Part shown: in pieces, positions 1 through 10,130 of the stretch
Layout: every line of letters starts with the position of its first letter
Numbering within the stretch: position 1 is the stretch's first letter
Source of the DNA: Terana coerulea
Lineage: Eukaryota; Basidiomycota; Agaricomycetes; Polyporales; Phanerochaetaceae
NCBI GenBank assembly: GCA_024811115.1
Contig: JAKOGH010000042.1
Location: 124,001 to 188,000, forward strand
DNA length: 64,000 bases
Reading direction: 5' to 3'
Notes under the pieces: generated by a model
What the model saw: the letters and a program-made list of their open reading frames with translations, nothing else
What the model was told of the DNA's origin: nothing
The model's database searches: none
Translations under genes and position numbers: made by a program

Positions 1-65
1 ACGAATAACCACCTTCAACTACTACGCTACAACCAAATGCTAAGGAGACAAATATTACAGATAGA

Positions 66-2649
66 CTACGTTCGCCACTGAGCACTAGAAGAGGAAGGGT
101 TAGACTGGGAGAGGTACGGGGGAGAGGTAGGATATGAAGGGACCGACGGCGCGTTTGACCGCGCTGCCACGGGCGCGCCACCCGGTGGTATGTAGGTGCT
201 ATTGTATGATGATGGAGGTGGTAGACGTGGCTGGTAGCCGTTCACATACCGGTTGGGAGACGGCGGCGGAAGGATGCGAGTAGGGTCGAGGGATGGTGAA
301 GAGTATGTGGGCCCGCTGACGTACTGGGCAGGAGTAGGACTGGAAACAATGCCCGACGAACTGGCGGGCGACATATCTATCCTCGACTTCTTCCAAATTT
401 GCTCTGTCGGAGACGCAAGGTTCCTGTCGTCGGATTTGCGTTTCTTTGGATTAGGTATGCTGATAATGCCATCCTCCTCGTCTGAATCGAGAGTCAGGTC
501 GATGACGTCCGACTCGACTGTCTGCGACCTTGGCGGACGGCTCCCGATGCTCGCTGAGGACGTATTGAGCGATCGGAAACCAGCCGGAGACAATTCACGT
601 TTGACCTGACCTTCTTCCTCGTCGTCCGAGTCCAGGATAACGATTTCTGCGTTGCTCGGACCGGCTTTGGCTGACGCGTCACCATTGGCCAGGGGTTTGA
701 CCGGAGTGGGAGACCTCTTCTTTACCGGGGTGGGTGGCAGGGATAAGGTCGGATCTTTGACCGGAGGATGCGCAGCCTTCCACGCTGCTGAACCATACTT
801 GTTGTCTGTCGTATGCCACTGCCCGTCGGCTTCAACGATAACATCCTCCACATCCTCGTGAGTTGCTTTCAGGATCTCGTCGAAATACCTACGTTAGCGT
901 AACTATTAGTGCATTACATTGTTTGACAAAAGGCAGCTTACCCGTCGACAATGAGTTCTTCAGTGTTGAGCACCTTCTCGCATACAGGACATAACCAGGT
1001 TGTAGTCTGTTCCATCATAGAGTACCACGAGAAGGCATCAAAACACTGCGAGTGCACGCAGGCTGCCGACCGACATGGCGTTGTGATACGCATGTAGCTG
1101 AGCTGTAACATATGTGTGAGATTCGGTGATAGTATCGTGTGGATCGGACGGACGTACGGGGCATTTCAATGACATCTTCTGAGAGCCCGCGACAATGTCG
1201 TCGTCTTCTAACGACGTCTGCTTCACTACCCATACGTGATTGAGTATCGTGAACCGCTAATGCCACCGTCAAACGTACTTTGGTTCAAGATTTCGGCGCC
1301 ACTCCTGTATTTGCCCTTCCTCAGTCTATCGATTAATTGCTCTACTGTAGTGACCTCCACGAGCATAACAACAAGATAGTATTTCTGCTGTAATCTGTGA
1401 GGAGCTTGTAAACGGTCAGATATATGCTGCTTACCTTCGAAGGGGTAGGATTTTGGCTGTTCACATAAATCATCTCGACGCGATTCGCGGCGCTGCTAGT
1501 GAATCTGATATTTTTGCCGAGATCAGGCGGAGGTGCAGTTCCAGGCTTCTTCTTCAGCCCCTTGAGATTTGCAGTTAGGATGACGCTATTAACACGAACT
1601 TCACATGTCGGGGGGGAATTCAATAGGGCAAAGTCCCTGGTTGGCTCGAAAACCAGGTGTGGGGGAGTGATAGGAAGATGATGTGCAATATAGGCGCAAC
1701 TGATACCGAGGGCTAGAAAAGACGTGAGTAAGGGCGATTATATCACGTACGAAGCTCTGACAAACCTTTTGGAGTCCAGCTTCGCCAGCACCTCACTGTC
1801 GAGGTGGAATGTGACTGTTTGCTGTCTTCGATCCATCTGACTCGTAGACTCTGGAAAGTATGGAATGAGAATATTGAGCGGCTGCCTATAATATGCACGT
1901 ACCCGGACATTCGACCACTACTGACACTGCTCGTTCTATCCTGAAGAAGGGAGAGGGCTTGAACTGGACACCTGCAAATTTGTTTGTTCCATTCAGTGTG
2001 AGAGAGCGCACTTGAGAGGCTCACTTGATACACCAGGCTTTGCCGCGGTCGTGGCTGCCGTGGATGATACAGTTGGTCTTCTCGGAGGCGCGTACGGATC
2101 GTAAGGCGGTATAGCACTTGTGCCGGGTGGCCGCGCTTGATACTGAGAAGTCGATGATCCAGCTGTGGGATAGGGATTGTACGGTACATTGGAGGTGCTA
2201 TAGTACGACCTAGAAAACAAGTGGACAATGGCAATGTTAACATGGTTCCACAAATGCAAGATGCGCCGCAGTGTCGGTGAATGACCTGCGGAGAGATCAA
2301 GAAGCTTTGAAGCTACAGCTGAGATACTCACATATGTCTGACTTGATTGAGAATACCCTTCGCCTTCATCCACCTGTCTGTACTGTTCGTCCGTCGCCAC
2401 TGGTCCAACTCTCGCGAAATCCGGTCAATTAACTCCTGTTTCTTTCCGGACTTTGTAAAGTTAGTCCCGCATTGGTCGTTGAACTGAAGAATGATTTGCT
2501 TGAGACGGTCTACGGTGTTATGTTTGACGTTGTGTCGGATAGTCTGGGGTAGGGGTGTAAGAGATGAAGGTGAGTGGAAGGTGAGGCAGTCGGGCACGGG
2601 ACTTATATATGCTCACATCGAAGTCCGCCCATGCGTCCGAGGTGGACAT
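66..2649 (-). CDS. PIAS/Siz-type SUMO E3 ligase
   Basis: Predicted nuclear SUMO E3 ligase that brings SUMO-charged Ubc9 to substrates. The order of domains is that of the Siz/PIAS family. The first exon (2617-2649) encodes MSTSDAWADFD and ends at a GTGAGC donor; the next exon begins at 2543 with a SAP DNA-binding domain (TVDRLKQIILQFNDQCGT). A PINIT domain follows (CEVRVNSVILTANLKG, near 1600-1450). The SP-RING lies near 1070-950 and shows CVHSQCFDAFSWYSMMEQ and then TWLCPVCEKVL, with the Cys/His ligands intact. The C-terminal exon (66-851) is disordered and Pro/Ser-rich and holds two acidic SUMO-interacting motifs, IVILDSDDEEE and VIDLTLDSDEED. The start was chosen because it splices in frame into the SAP domain. 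Family assignment is firm; which paralogue (Pli1-like or Siz-like) is not resolved. Confidence 0.9.
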
Positions 2650-2860
2650 GTTGAGTGGCCAAAACGGTGTGCTCAACCCGAATGGGCTTGCGCTCGCTGT
2701 GCTAAGGCGGATGGGTGTCAGAGCAAAGTCCGAACGAGGCTCTGTGAAACGACACCGTCTGCTTCAGCCTCCTCCCCGCAGGGGAGGCCGTGGGAAAATT
2801 GACCGCTGAGGGGGAGGTATCACGTGCGCGGGCTCGCGATGCTCTTTGCCTTGAGCAGCG

Positions 2861-3752
2861 ATGTCCACCACAGGCGACGACTACGATAGTCTCAGCAAGG
2901 AGGAGCGAGAGGCTCGCGACAAGGCAGATCGTGAGCGTGAGGCAGCGGAGCAGGCAGGTCAGTACGGGTCGCATAGAAAGTATCTGTGCGCTGACGCTCA
3001 TCAGGCTTGCCGTACACTTGGAAGCAGCAGCTGGGAGATGTCGATCTGGAGATCCCGGTGCCCAGGGGTACCAGGGAAAACAACTCGACGTAATCATACA
3101 GAAGAAGAAGCTGCAGGTCGGTCTCAAAGGACAAGAGCCAATCCTCACTGGCGAACTCTGCAAGGAGATAAAGGTGGACGATAGTACTTGGACGCTTCGT
3201 GAGTCTAAACAAGCAGCTATACCAATCGCTGCGAATCGACTTTGACTCTCGGCTTTTAGATGACCAAGAGGTGGTCTACGTTCACTTGGAGAAGTTTAAC
3301 CAGCAACAGTGGTGGGAGAATGTGCTCACGCACCATCCCAAGCTTGACACCAAGAAGATTGTACCTGAGCAGAGCAAACTCAGCGACCTTGACGGAGAGA
3401 CACGGTAAGCTGTTAGCATACGGTTAATGCTTTCGGCTTACGGTGTTTCGCAGGGGTATGGTTGAGAAGATGATGGTGCGTTCCCATAGTCGTGCGCGCT
3501 GTTTGACAGAATTAACTGGCCAGTATAGTTCGATAACCAGCAGAAGGTGCTTACAGTCTTGATGTTTTCGTCGTATTATTCTTATATCCGCTACAGCAAA
3601 TGGGCAAACCGACCTCGGATGAGATCAAGAAAATGGAGGTACGTAGTGAACCGTTTACTGGAAATATACTGGTCTGACAACAGCACCAGGCTATCCAGAA
3701 ATTCCAGTCGATGCACCCGGAACTCGACTTCTCCAATGCCAAGATCTCGTAA
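2861..3752 (+). CDS. nudC: NudC nuclear movement protein
   Basis: NudC is an Hsp90-linked CS-domain (p23-like) chaperone needed for dynein-dependent nuclear migration. The N-terminus is charged ([20 protein letters not shown]). The CS domain reads [17 protein letters not shown], then [20 protein letters not shown] and KVDDSTWTL, and continues [20 protein letters not shown]. The C-terminus is the family signature ending [13 protein letters not shown]. Five or more short introns are present. The frame breaks once inside the CS domain, at the GGG run at 3074-3076, where one extra base would restore the conserved [12 protein letters not shown] reading. Because everything on both sides is conserved, I take this as a sequencing deletion and not a pseudogene. 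A CACGTG sits about 40 bases before the start. Confidence 0.88.
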
Positions 3753-4744
3753 GGATGTACAGTGTCTATGCACTCAATCGCAAGAGTCAATGCAATCAAT
3801 GTAGCGCGACATGTACCAGTAGCCAATTAGAAAATCTCGGGTTTTCTAGTGTATTCGACCTGGACGTACTTTCTGCGAGGTACGATCGAAGGTGAGCACC
3901 GTCTGCCTATGTCGCGCCAGTAGTCTAGCGTCACTTTATTTACGAATGGACCCGCGCGATGACTATACGTGGTCCGTCGGTTGGTCGCACAATTGAGCGC
4001 ATACCTTACCACCCACGTAGGTCTTAGAGCCTCGTACCCTAGCTGAATGATCTCAAGAGAGCGCAAGCCTGGGGACCAGGGTGCATGGATAGCTACACTT
4101 TGATCGTCTTTTAGATGTACACCGACAAGGACCAACAGATTCAGATGGCGCTGGCTGTCGGTCGCTCGGTTGTCTGTCATTTGCTAAGCAAGCGTATCAG
4201 ACAAGTGGTGAGATGTGTGTTGATGCAGTGCTGGCTGGCAGTACGGTGAGAATGCTCACTGCCTCGGCCCTGCCGCATGCTCGTCGACAACCTTTCATCT
4301 CACGGCTTTGCCAACCCGAAGCATAAGCAGTTAAATACTCATCCCTGGTTGGCTGGCTGGAGCTGTCCGTCAATTGAGCGAGCACTGAAATTAGACCAAA
4401 TCTTCATGGCAACCGGCGGGCCTCTGCCATGGTGACCGACGGCCGGTCGACATCATCAGAAATGATTGAAGCCGCCAGCGAATTGGCATTCTCTCCTTGT
4501 TCTCTACTTATACCTTCACACCACAGCTTGCTGGGTGCTCCCACCTTCCCTGTCCTCGTTCCTTCGTAAGTACCGTGGCCTACGCTCCGCTGCGAGCCCG
4601 TTTGCTCACTGTCTGCTTAGATTCTTCGTTCCCTCTCCCCCTCCAAGGCCGCTGTGCGACCTCAGTTTGAACGGTTGAACCGACAGTCGATTTATCGGTC
4701 ACTCAGAGAGTATTCCTTCGACAACCCTCCATCTCCACGTCGTC
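3753..4744. other. Intergenic region upstream of the repeat precursor
   Basis: About one kilobase without a supportable gene. Open frames on the minus strand (for example 3827-4180) lack recognisable domains, spliced partners or coding-like composition. The last 200 bases are pyrimidine-rich and are the likely promoter and 5' leader of the secreted repeat precursor that starts at 4745. Confidence 0.5.
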
Positions 4745-5770
4745 ATGTTCTCCGCCCACCGCTTGGTTTTCGCCGCGCTTGCGCTCCTGTACATTGGGCA
4801 GGCAGGTGCCCGCCCGATGCTGCCTTACCCTGTAGTAGTACGCATCTAAATCTCCTTTGCTTATGCATATGCTAATGATCTCGCAGCGCGCAATGGCCCG
4901 TCACGAAACCCTGGAGCGCCGCGAGCCTGCTCCCCTCGATACTATTCACGCCTACATCCGTGACGACGGCATCAACACGCTCCCGGAGCAGACCCCTCCA
5001 AGTCTCCGGCCGGTACCATCGAAACGTACAAGCGAGCTGATGTCAACACGTTCCCCACGGAGGATGCGTCCATGGCCCCCGATGGTGTTATCGTGGCGTA
5101 CAACGCTGCCCAGGACAAGACCAAGCGCGCGGACATCAACACCTTCCCCACCGAGCAGCCCTCGATGGCACCCAACGGCGTCATTACGGCGTACAACGCT
5201 GCCCAGGACAAGACGACCAAGCGTGCGGACGTCAACACCTTCCCCACGGAGGACGCCTCCATGGCTCCCGACGGCGTTATCGTGGCGTACAACGCTGCGC
5301 AGGATAAGAAGACCAAGCGTGCGGACGTTAACACGTTCCCAACAGAGGAAGCGTCTATGGCCCCCGACGGCGTTATAGTGGCGTACAACCCTGCCCAGGA
5401 CAAGAAGACCAAGCGTGCGGATGTCAACACGTTCCCCACAGAGGAGGCCTCCATGGCTCCCGACGGCGTTATCGTGGCATACAACGCTGCCCAGGACAAG
5501 AAGGCCAAGCGTGCGGACATCAACACGTTCCCCACCGAGCAGCCCTCGATGGCACCCAACGGCGTCATTACGGCGTACAACGTTGCCCAGGATAAGAAGA
5601 CCAAGCGTGCGGACATCAACACCTTCCCCACCGAGCAGCCCTCGATGGCACCTAACGGCGTCATTACGGCGTACAACGCCGCCCAGGACAAGACGACCAA
5701 GCGTGACTTCAGCATGATCCCCGCTGAGCTCGCTGTCCGCTCTCTCGACGGCAACGTTGAGCTGTTCTAG
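4745..5770 (+). CDS. Secreted Kex2-type tandem-repeat peptide precursor
   Basis: A secretory precursor of the KEX2-processed repeat protein type. Exon 1 encodes a signal peptide (MFSAHRLVFAALALLYIGQA, then GARPM). An intron from a GTACGC donor to a GCAG acceptor just before 4887 leads into an N-terminal pro-region with ERR at its front. From 5036 the protein is seven units, each starting after Lys-Arg with AD[V/I]NTFPTE and ending AYN[A/P/V]AQDK. The tail after the last KR is DFSMIPAELAVRS and ends NVELF. Kex2 cleavage would free about seven 29-residue peptides. There is no C-terminal CaaX box, so it is not a typical basidiomycete mating pheromone. The frame breaks once before the array (CCCC at 4993-4996), which looks like a missing base; read through, it exposes a diverged extra unit (INTLPEQTP, then GTIETYKR). 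The function of the peptides is unknown. Confidence 0.8.
5036..5704 (+). repeat. Seven 93/96-base coding repeats (peptide units)
   Basis: Seven head-to-tail units: the first has 31 codons and the other six have 32, 669 bases in all. Each unit ends in AAG CGN (Lys-Arg). Two sub-types are mixed. Type A carries DVNTFPTE[D/E]ASMAPDG and VIVAYN; type B carries DINTFPTEQPSMAPNG and VITAYN. The order is A B A A A B B. Within each type the copies are almost identical even at third codon positions. This points to recent duplication or gene conversion, and copy number may vary between strains. Confidence 0.92.
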
Positions 5771-6030
5771 GCTGTGCACCGCGAGGTCGGCACCGTTCCT
5801 GCGGGGTCACCATGTTCCTGAGGTACGCTGTCCTCATACGTAGCATCTATGTCATCTCTGATCATCTGACAGGGCTTCGATTGCGGGGCTGGAGAGCTTG
5901 GATGTTGCTGCTCTGAGAAGGACTTCGATCTTTCCTTACCGTTCAAACTACCACCGGACTGTGTCCGATTCCGCCATTTACACTCTTTACAAGTAGCATT
6001 CGGAGAATGAATTGATTCGAGACTGGGAAA

Positions 6031-9000
6031 CTAAACAAGCGTGTGTTGAGTTCCATCATGCTTTCTCGACACATGTGAGTCCTGGGTAAGTAACGCTAAT
6101 CCGGCCAACGATGGGGAAACTGCAAGAGGAGACTGCAAAGTCATCACCGCAGCCTGTGCAGGATCAAACTGTAAGAGAACATCATCGAGTCAAGCGTTGC
6201 CCTAGCGTACCTTCTGGGCCTGTGTAGCCGCACAAGTCAGGGCTTCAGGGTCTTCGAAGACGCGAGGATTCTGAACCAATGAAGCCAAAACAGACCCTAC
6301 GAGGGTATCGCCCGCCCCGGTGACATTCACCACGTCCTCCTGCGCTAAAGCGGCAGCAGGATAGTGCCTGAACACAACGACGCCGCCATCTTTGCCCTGT
6401 GCAACCACTTGTCGTCTGCGAACATTGCTACGTTCATCGGCCCATCCTGATTTCTCAGCGGCCGTGGGAGGGATCCTGAACACCGTGAACAGGCCGTGCT
6501 CCCCGGCCTTGATGACGAGGTGCTGGACGAACGGCAGCAGGTTCACCGCCATCTGCGCCAGCCCTTTCTCCAGAATGAACGCGAGCGTGCCTTTGGCGGG
6601 CACGGTGTCGCATGCGTCGCGCCGGGCCAGCTGCTCGAGCTCCATGCGGAACTGCGACCCCAGGCCCATGCTGTCGACAGCCTTCCACCAGTGGCTGTGG
6701 GACGTCAGTTCGAGCGGCTCCGCGCTCGCGGATCGGTACATATGCGCAAGCTCGAGGATGTTGGGGGAGGCGAAGGTGACTGGTGCGATGTCGGTGCTTG
6801 ATTTGCCCAGTAGCGAGGCAATTGCGGGCAGGATACGGGTCGACTTGGGTACGGACGTGGGTTCACTGGGGGCATGTCAGTAGCTGTGCATTGTGATCAG
6901 CAACAGGTAACTGACAAGAAAACTTTGGGTGGGCATGTCAGCTCCGTGTTCGGCCGTGTGCATATTTTGAGCAGGACTTACTGGAAACTTTGTTCTCGTG
7001 GCAGTAAGCTACGATAGACTTCAGCGTGCCTTCCGACAGGTTGCCGTCGACGGCAACCACAGTTGGCTGATGGGCCTTAAGCTTTGGCAGAGTCTGCTTT
7101 GCGAAATGTGTGAGTAAGCCCATGCGGCCAAAGCAAAACGTGTGCTGACAGTTTGAGCATCCAGGGCGTGTATAATGTCCATGTCGGCAACACCACCTAT
7201 GAGGTTCCCCGTCCCATCGAGTACCATGTTGCACACAGCTGAGCGTTGTGTATCCACCGTATGAAGACCGTCGATGCGCATCCCCAGTCTACTTGTCTCC
7301 TCCACCAAAAGTCTGCCGAACGCATCGTTACCAATAGGCGAGAGTATCATAGTTGAGTGGGCTAGTAACGGGGAAGAGCCGGTCAGGATGCGATGCGCAG
7401 CTTCAGCTATGTTGCGTCCTACTCCTCCGAGAGATGTAGTTACGGAACCGGGGCTGGTCGAGTGTTTACCAAGGGATGCGTCTGGATCGTGAGCTGTCGA
7501 TGTAATGTCCACCGCAGCAGACCCCACGACAACTAGTTTCGCTTCGTGCTGTATGTAAGATCAGTCGGAAGATCCGTCATAAAGGTCTTCAGCGAGAAAT
7601 ACTGACCGACACCGAAGTTTGTAGTGAGGCCGACTCAGAATGAGTTATTGGAGGTATGGTCGGCGGGCTACCGGAACTCGTCGCTTTGGTGTGAAGCTGA
7701 TTACATTCATGGCAATATTCACGTATTATACAGATGATTCTCTTACTGCACTTTCCGAACTTTTGGCGAGTTGAGAATAAGCGACTGCAATTTGACCGCC
7801 TGCAAGGTTGCACGGTTAGACCTCGTGCAGGATCAAAATGAGAGACAAAGCCACATACCAACTCGTGCGGTATTCTTGATCAAGGCAACATCTGGAAATA
7901 ATGTCCAGCGAGAGGGCAAGAAAACCGTTGTTGGATACTCACTGCTACCAAGAGACTTTCCAGCTGTGAGTTCTCCTACTCTTTCAGTAGCCATGGTGTC
8001 GCGGCTTTGCCCCATTTGTTGACACCTTTCTGCTCGGCCTCTTCAAGAGCCAACTCGACCGCCTTTTGCAGCTCCAGACCTACATTCTCGTATTCCTCTG
8101 GAATTGGCACGGCGAATACTGCACCAGTAGACATCCCCAGCTGGCTCTGCGTGTCTTACGACCATGTATGATCATCAGGTCACGCTGTAGCATGAGCGCA
8201 CAACCAACTCACAGAGGATGTTCGCTGCTGTGGTAGGGTCATCTACTCGGTATGGGCTCTGGATGAAATTTGGGCATGATAGCAGAGGCTGCGGTTACCC
8301 AACATACCTTGAATCCACTGCGTCGATTGTAGAAGGCGGGGAAGTCATCTGTTTCACTGTAGGATACCACAGGAACTCCAAGGGTTTCCTTTTGAGCAGA
8401 GTGAGTACGAATGTCACTGTGGCCAGCGGATGGCACGAACCAGATATTCTAGTGTCCTGTGGGCGACCGGCCATTAGCCATGACAATAGCAGTAGGTTGA
8501 ATTTCTGCTTGGTCTTTACCTTCCGATATCCAAGATAGATTTCACACCGGCTGAGACCAGACCAACTGGACACCGAGACAGCTCAGGGAGATCGGCAGAA
8601 ACATCCATTGCTTCGAAATCGGTGTTTGTTTATTGCAATACACTTAGGGTAGCATTCAGGAAACGCACATGACTCTCCTCCTCGATGCACACCTCCCAAG
8701 CTATAATCATGACATAAGTGACAAACAGATACAGGATGAAACGACAACCCTCACCCTCCAGTTGCAAAAACCTGCGGTGGGCACATTACCAAGTCAGTAA
8801 ATGGTGGAGATTTAAGTGGAACGCACCTTGATTCCAGACATCGCGGCAAACATAAGAGTGGTACTACACGTTGTACCGCCATCGCGCTTCAACGCGATAG
8901 CAGGTCCTATATCCCTGCGAGAGACCTTGACCGTGTCCGGGTTGTTCTGTATGTTGGCCAAGTGCTCCAGCTCGTTTGGATGCAAGCCAATCTTGATTCG

Positions 9001-9279
9001 ACCACCCAGAATCCCCATTGTCGCAGGTATCGCGCCTTGCTGGCGGACGATGCTCTCCACAGCCCGCGCGGTTTCCAGATTCGTGGGCTGGGGCATGCCA
9101 TGGGTCACGATGGTCGTCTCGAGTGCTACTACAGGCTTTCCATGGGCGAGGGCATCCTGGACTTCCGGATGAACATCGACTGGTGCTCCTCTTGAGACAG
9201 CGTCTGACAGCGAAGAGATAGATCTTAGACTGTGTCTTGCAAAGCGACGAGCTGGAGTGCGCAGTGCTTGCCGCAACAT
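6031..9279 (-). CDS. Bifunctional pseudouridine-5'-phosphate glycosidase / PfkB pseudouridine kinase
   Basis: A fused enzyme of pseudouridine salvage. The PfkB half would phosphorylate pseudouridine, and the PsuG half would split the product to uracil and ribose 5-phosphate. The PsuG half is N-terminal: VVALETTIVTHGMPQP, AIPATMGILGGRIKIGL, TTCSTTLMFAA, GGVHRGGES, VPVVSYSETDDFPAFY. The PfkB half follows: LVVVGSAAVDITS, SLGGVGRNIAEAAHR and the kinase signature VNVTGAGDTLVGSV. A last exon supplies a conserved end (AVMTLQSPLAVSPSL). The start ATG lies in a strong context (GCCACC), and the first 25 residues are Arg-rich and acid-free (MLRQALRTPARRFARHSLR), which suggests mitochondrial import. About ten introns. 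Divergent from MOCS2B with 144 bases between the start codons. Confidence 0.9.
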
Positions 9280-9423
9280 GGTGGCAGGAGGCAAGAGTCA
9301 CTAGCGGTTGCGTGCAGGTCGCGATCAAATCCTCGGGTTAGGTAGGCTCAAGCTGCCGTCCGGGACCGCTCAGACCGCGCCAGACTTGACTTCAACGTTC
9401 AACCCTGGCTCTGGTCGACAGGC

Positions 9424-10016
9424 ATGTCGTCGAGCAATCAGTGGCCAGCAGCGTCAGTCCAAGCTCATTTGGAAGGCGAGGACGGCGTATGCGTTTTAAC
9501 TTACAATAAACTGGATACCGAAGAGATTGTCTCATCGGTGGGGGACGACAAGGCGGGGGCAATAGCCGTATTCATAGGCACGACACGCAACTCATTCAAA
9601 GGTAGAAGTAGACCGCGATGCAGTGTATTCGCAAATCTGATCATACATTGAACGAAGGCAGAGTGGTGACGCGGCTGGACTACCAGGCATATAGCAAGGT
9701 CGCAATTAAAACCATGGCCAGTATACTCCAGGACGCGCGGAGACAATCCTCTCGTTCTCTCCACCATGCTGAGGGTACGGTATCCTCGATCCTCAGATGC
9801 GCAGTCCACCATCGACTAGGAACGGTTCCGGTTGGCGAGCCGTCCATCGTGATAGCTGTATCCTCGCCTCATCGCAAAGAGAGCTTCGTGGCGTGCGAAT
9901 ACATATTGGAGCAGGTGAAGCTAAAGGCACAGATCTGGAAGAGGGAATTCTACGAGGATGAGCCGGATGAGAATGCGGAATGGAAAGAGAACGTTACCAC
10001 TTCACATGCGGCCTAG
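9424..10016 (+). CDS. MOCS2B: Molybdopterin synthase large subunit (MoaE/MOCS2B)
   Basis: The large catalytic subunit of molybdopterin synthase, which with the thiocarboxylated small subunit converts precursor Z to molybdopterin. Exon 1 gives GAIAVFIGTTRNSF. An intron at 9602-9657 joins in frame to GRVVTRLDYQAYSKVA. Then come the family blocks VHHRLGTVPVGEPSIVIAV, SSPHRKESFVACEYILEQ and LKAQIWKREFYED. The Lys residues in the last block match the catalytic lysines of the family. The length of about 178 residues is normal. The cofactor would serve nitrate reductase and other molybdoenzymes, none of which lies in this window. Confidence 0.92.
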
Positions 10017-10130
10017 CAGTGTGTCCGGACATGATGCACAAAGAGGGAATGGCGTAGGATATTCGTGAACGGTGATATCGTGAATAGTGGTATATGCGTG
10101 TGTGAGCCTTGTAGTGGATGTCCTTCGCGC

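Noticed and set aside
3060..3080. A 7-base GTACCAG micro-intron explaining the NudC frame break
   Set aside because: Far below any plausible intron length and without a branch point.
3827..4180. 117-codon minus-strand frame after nudC
   Set aside because: No domain, no splice partners and random-looking composition. It lies in an intergenic space and overlaps other spurious frames.
4745..5770. Repeat precursor as a basidiomycete mating pheromone
   Set aside because: The C-terminus is NVELF and has no CaaX prenylation box. No Ste3-type receptor gene is nearby.
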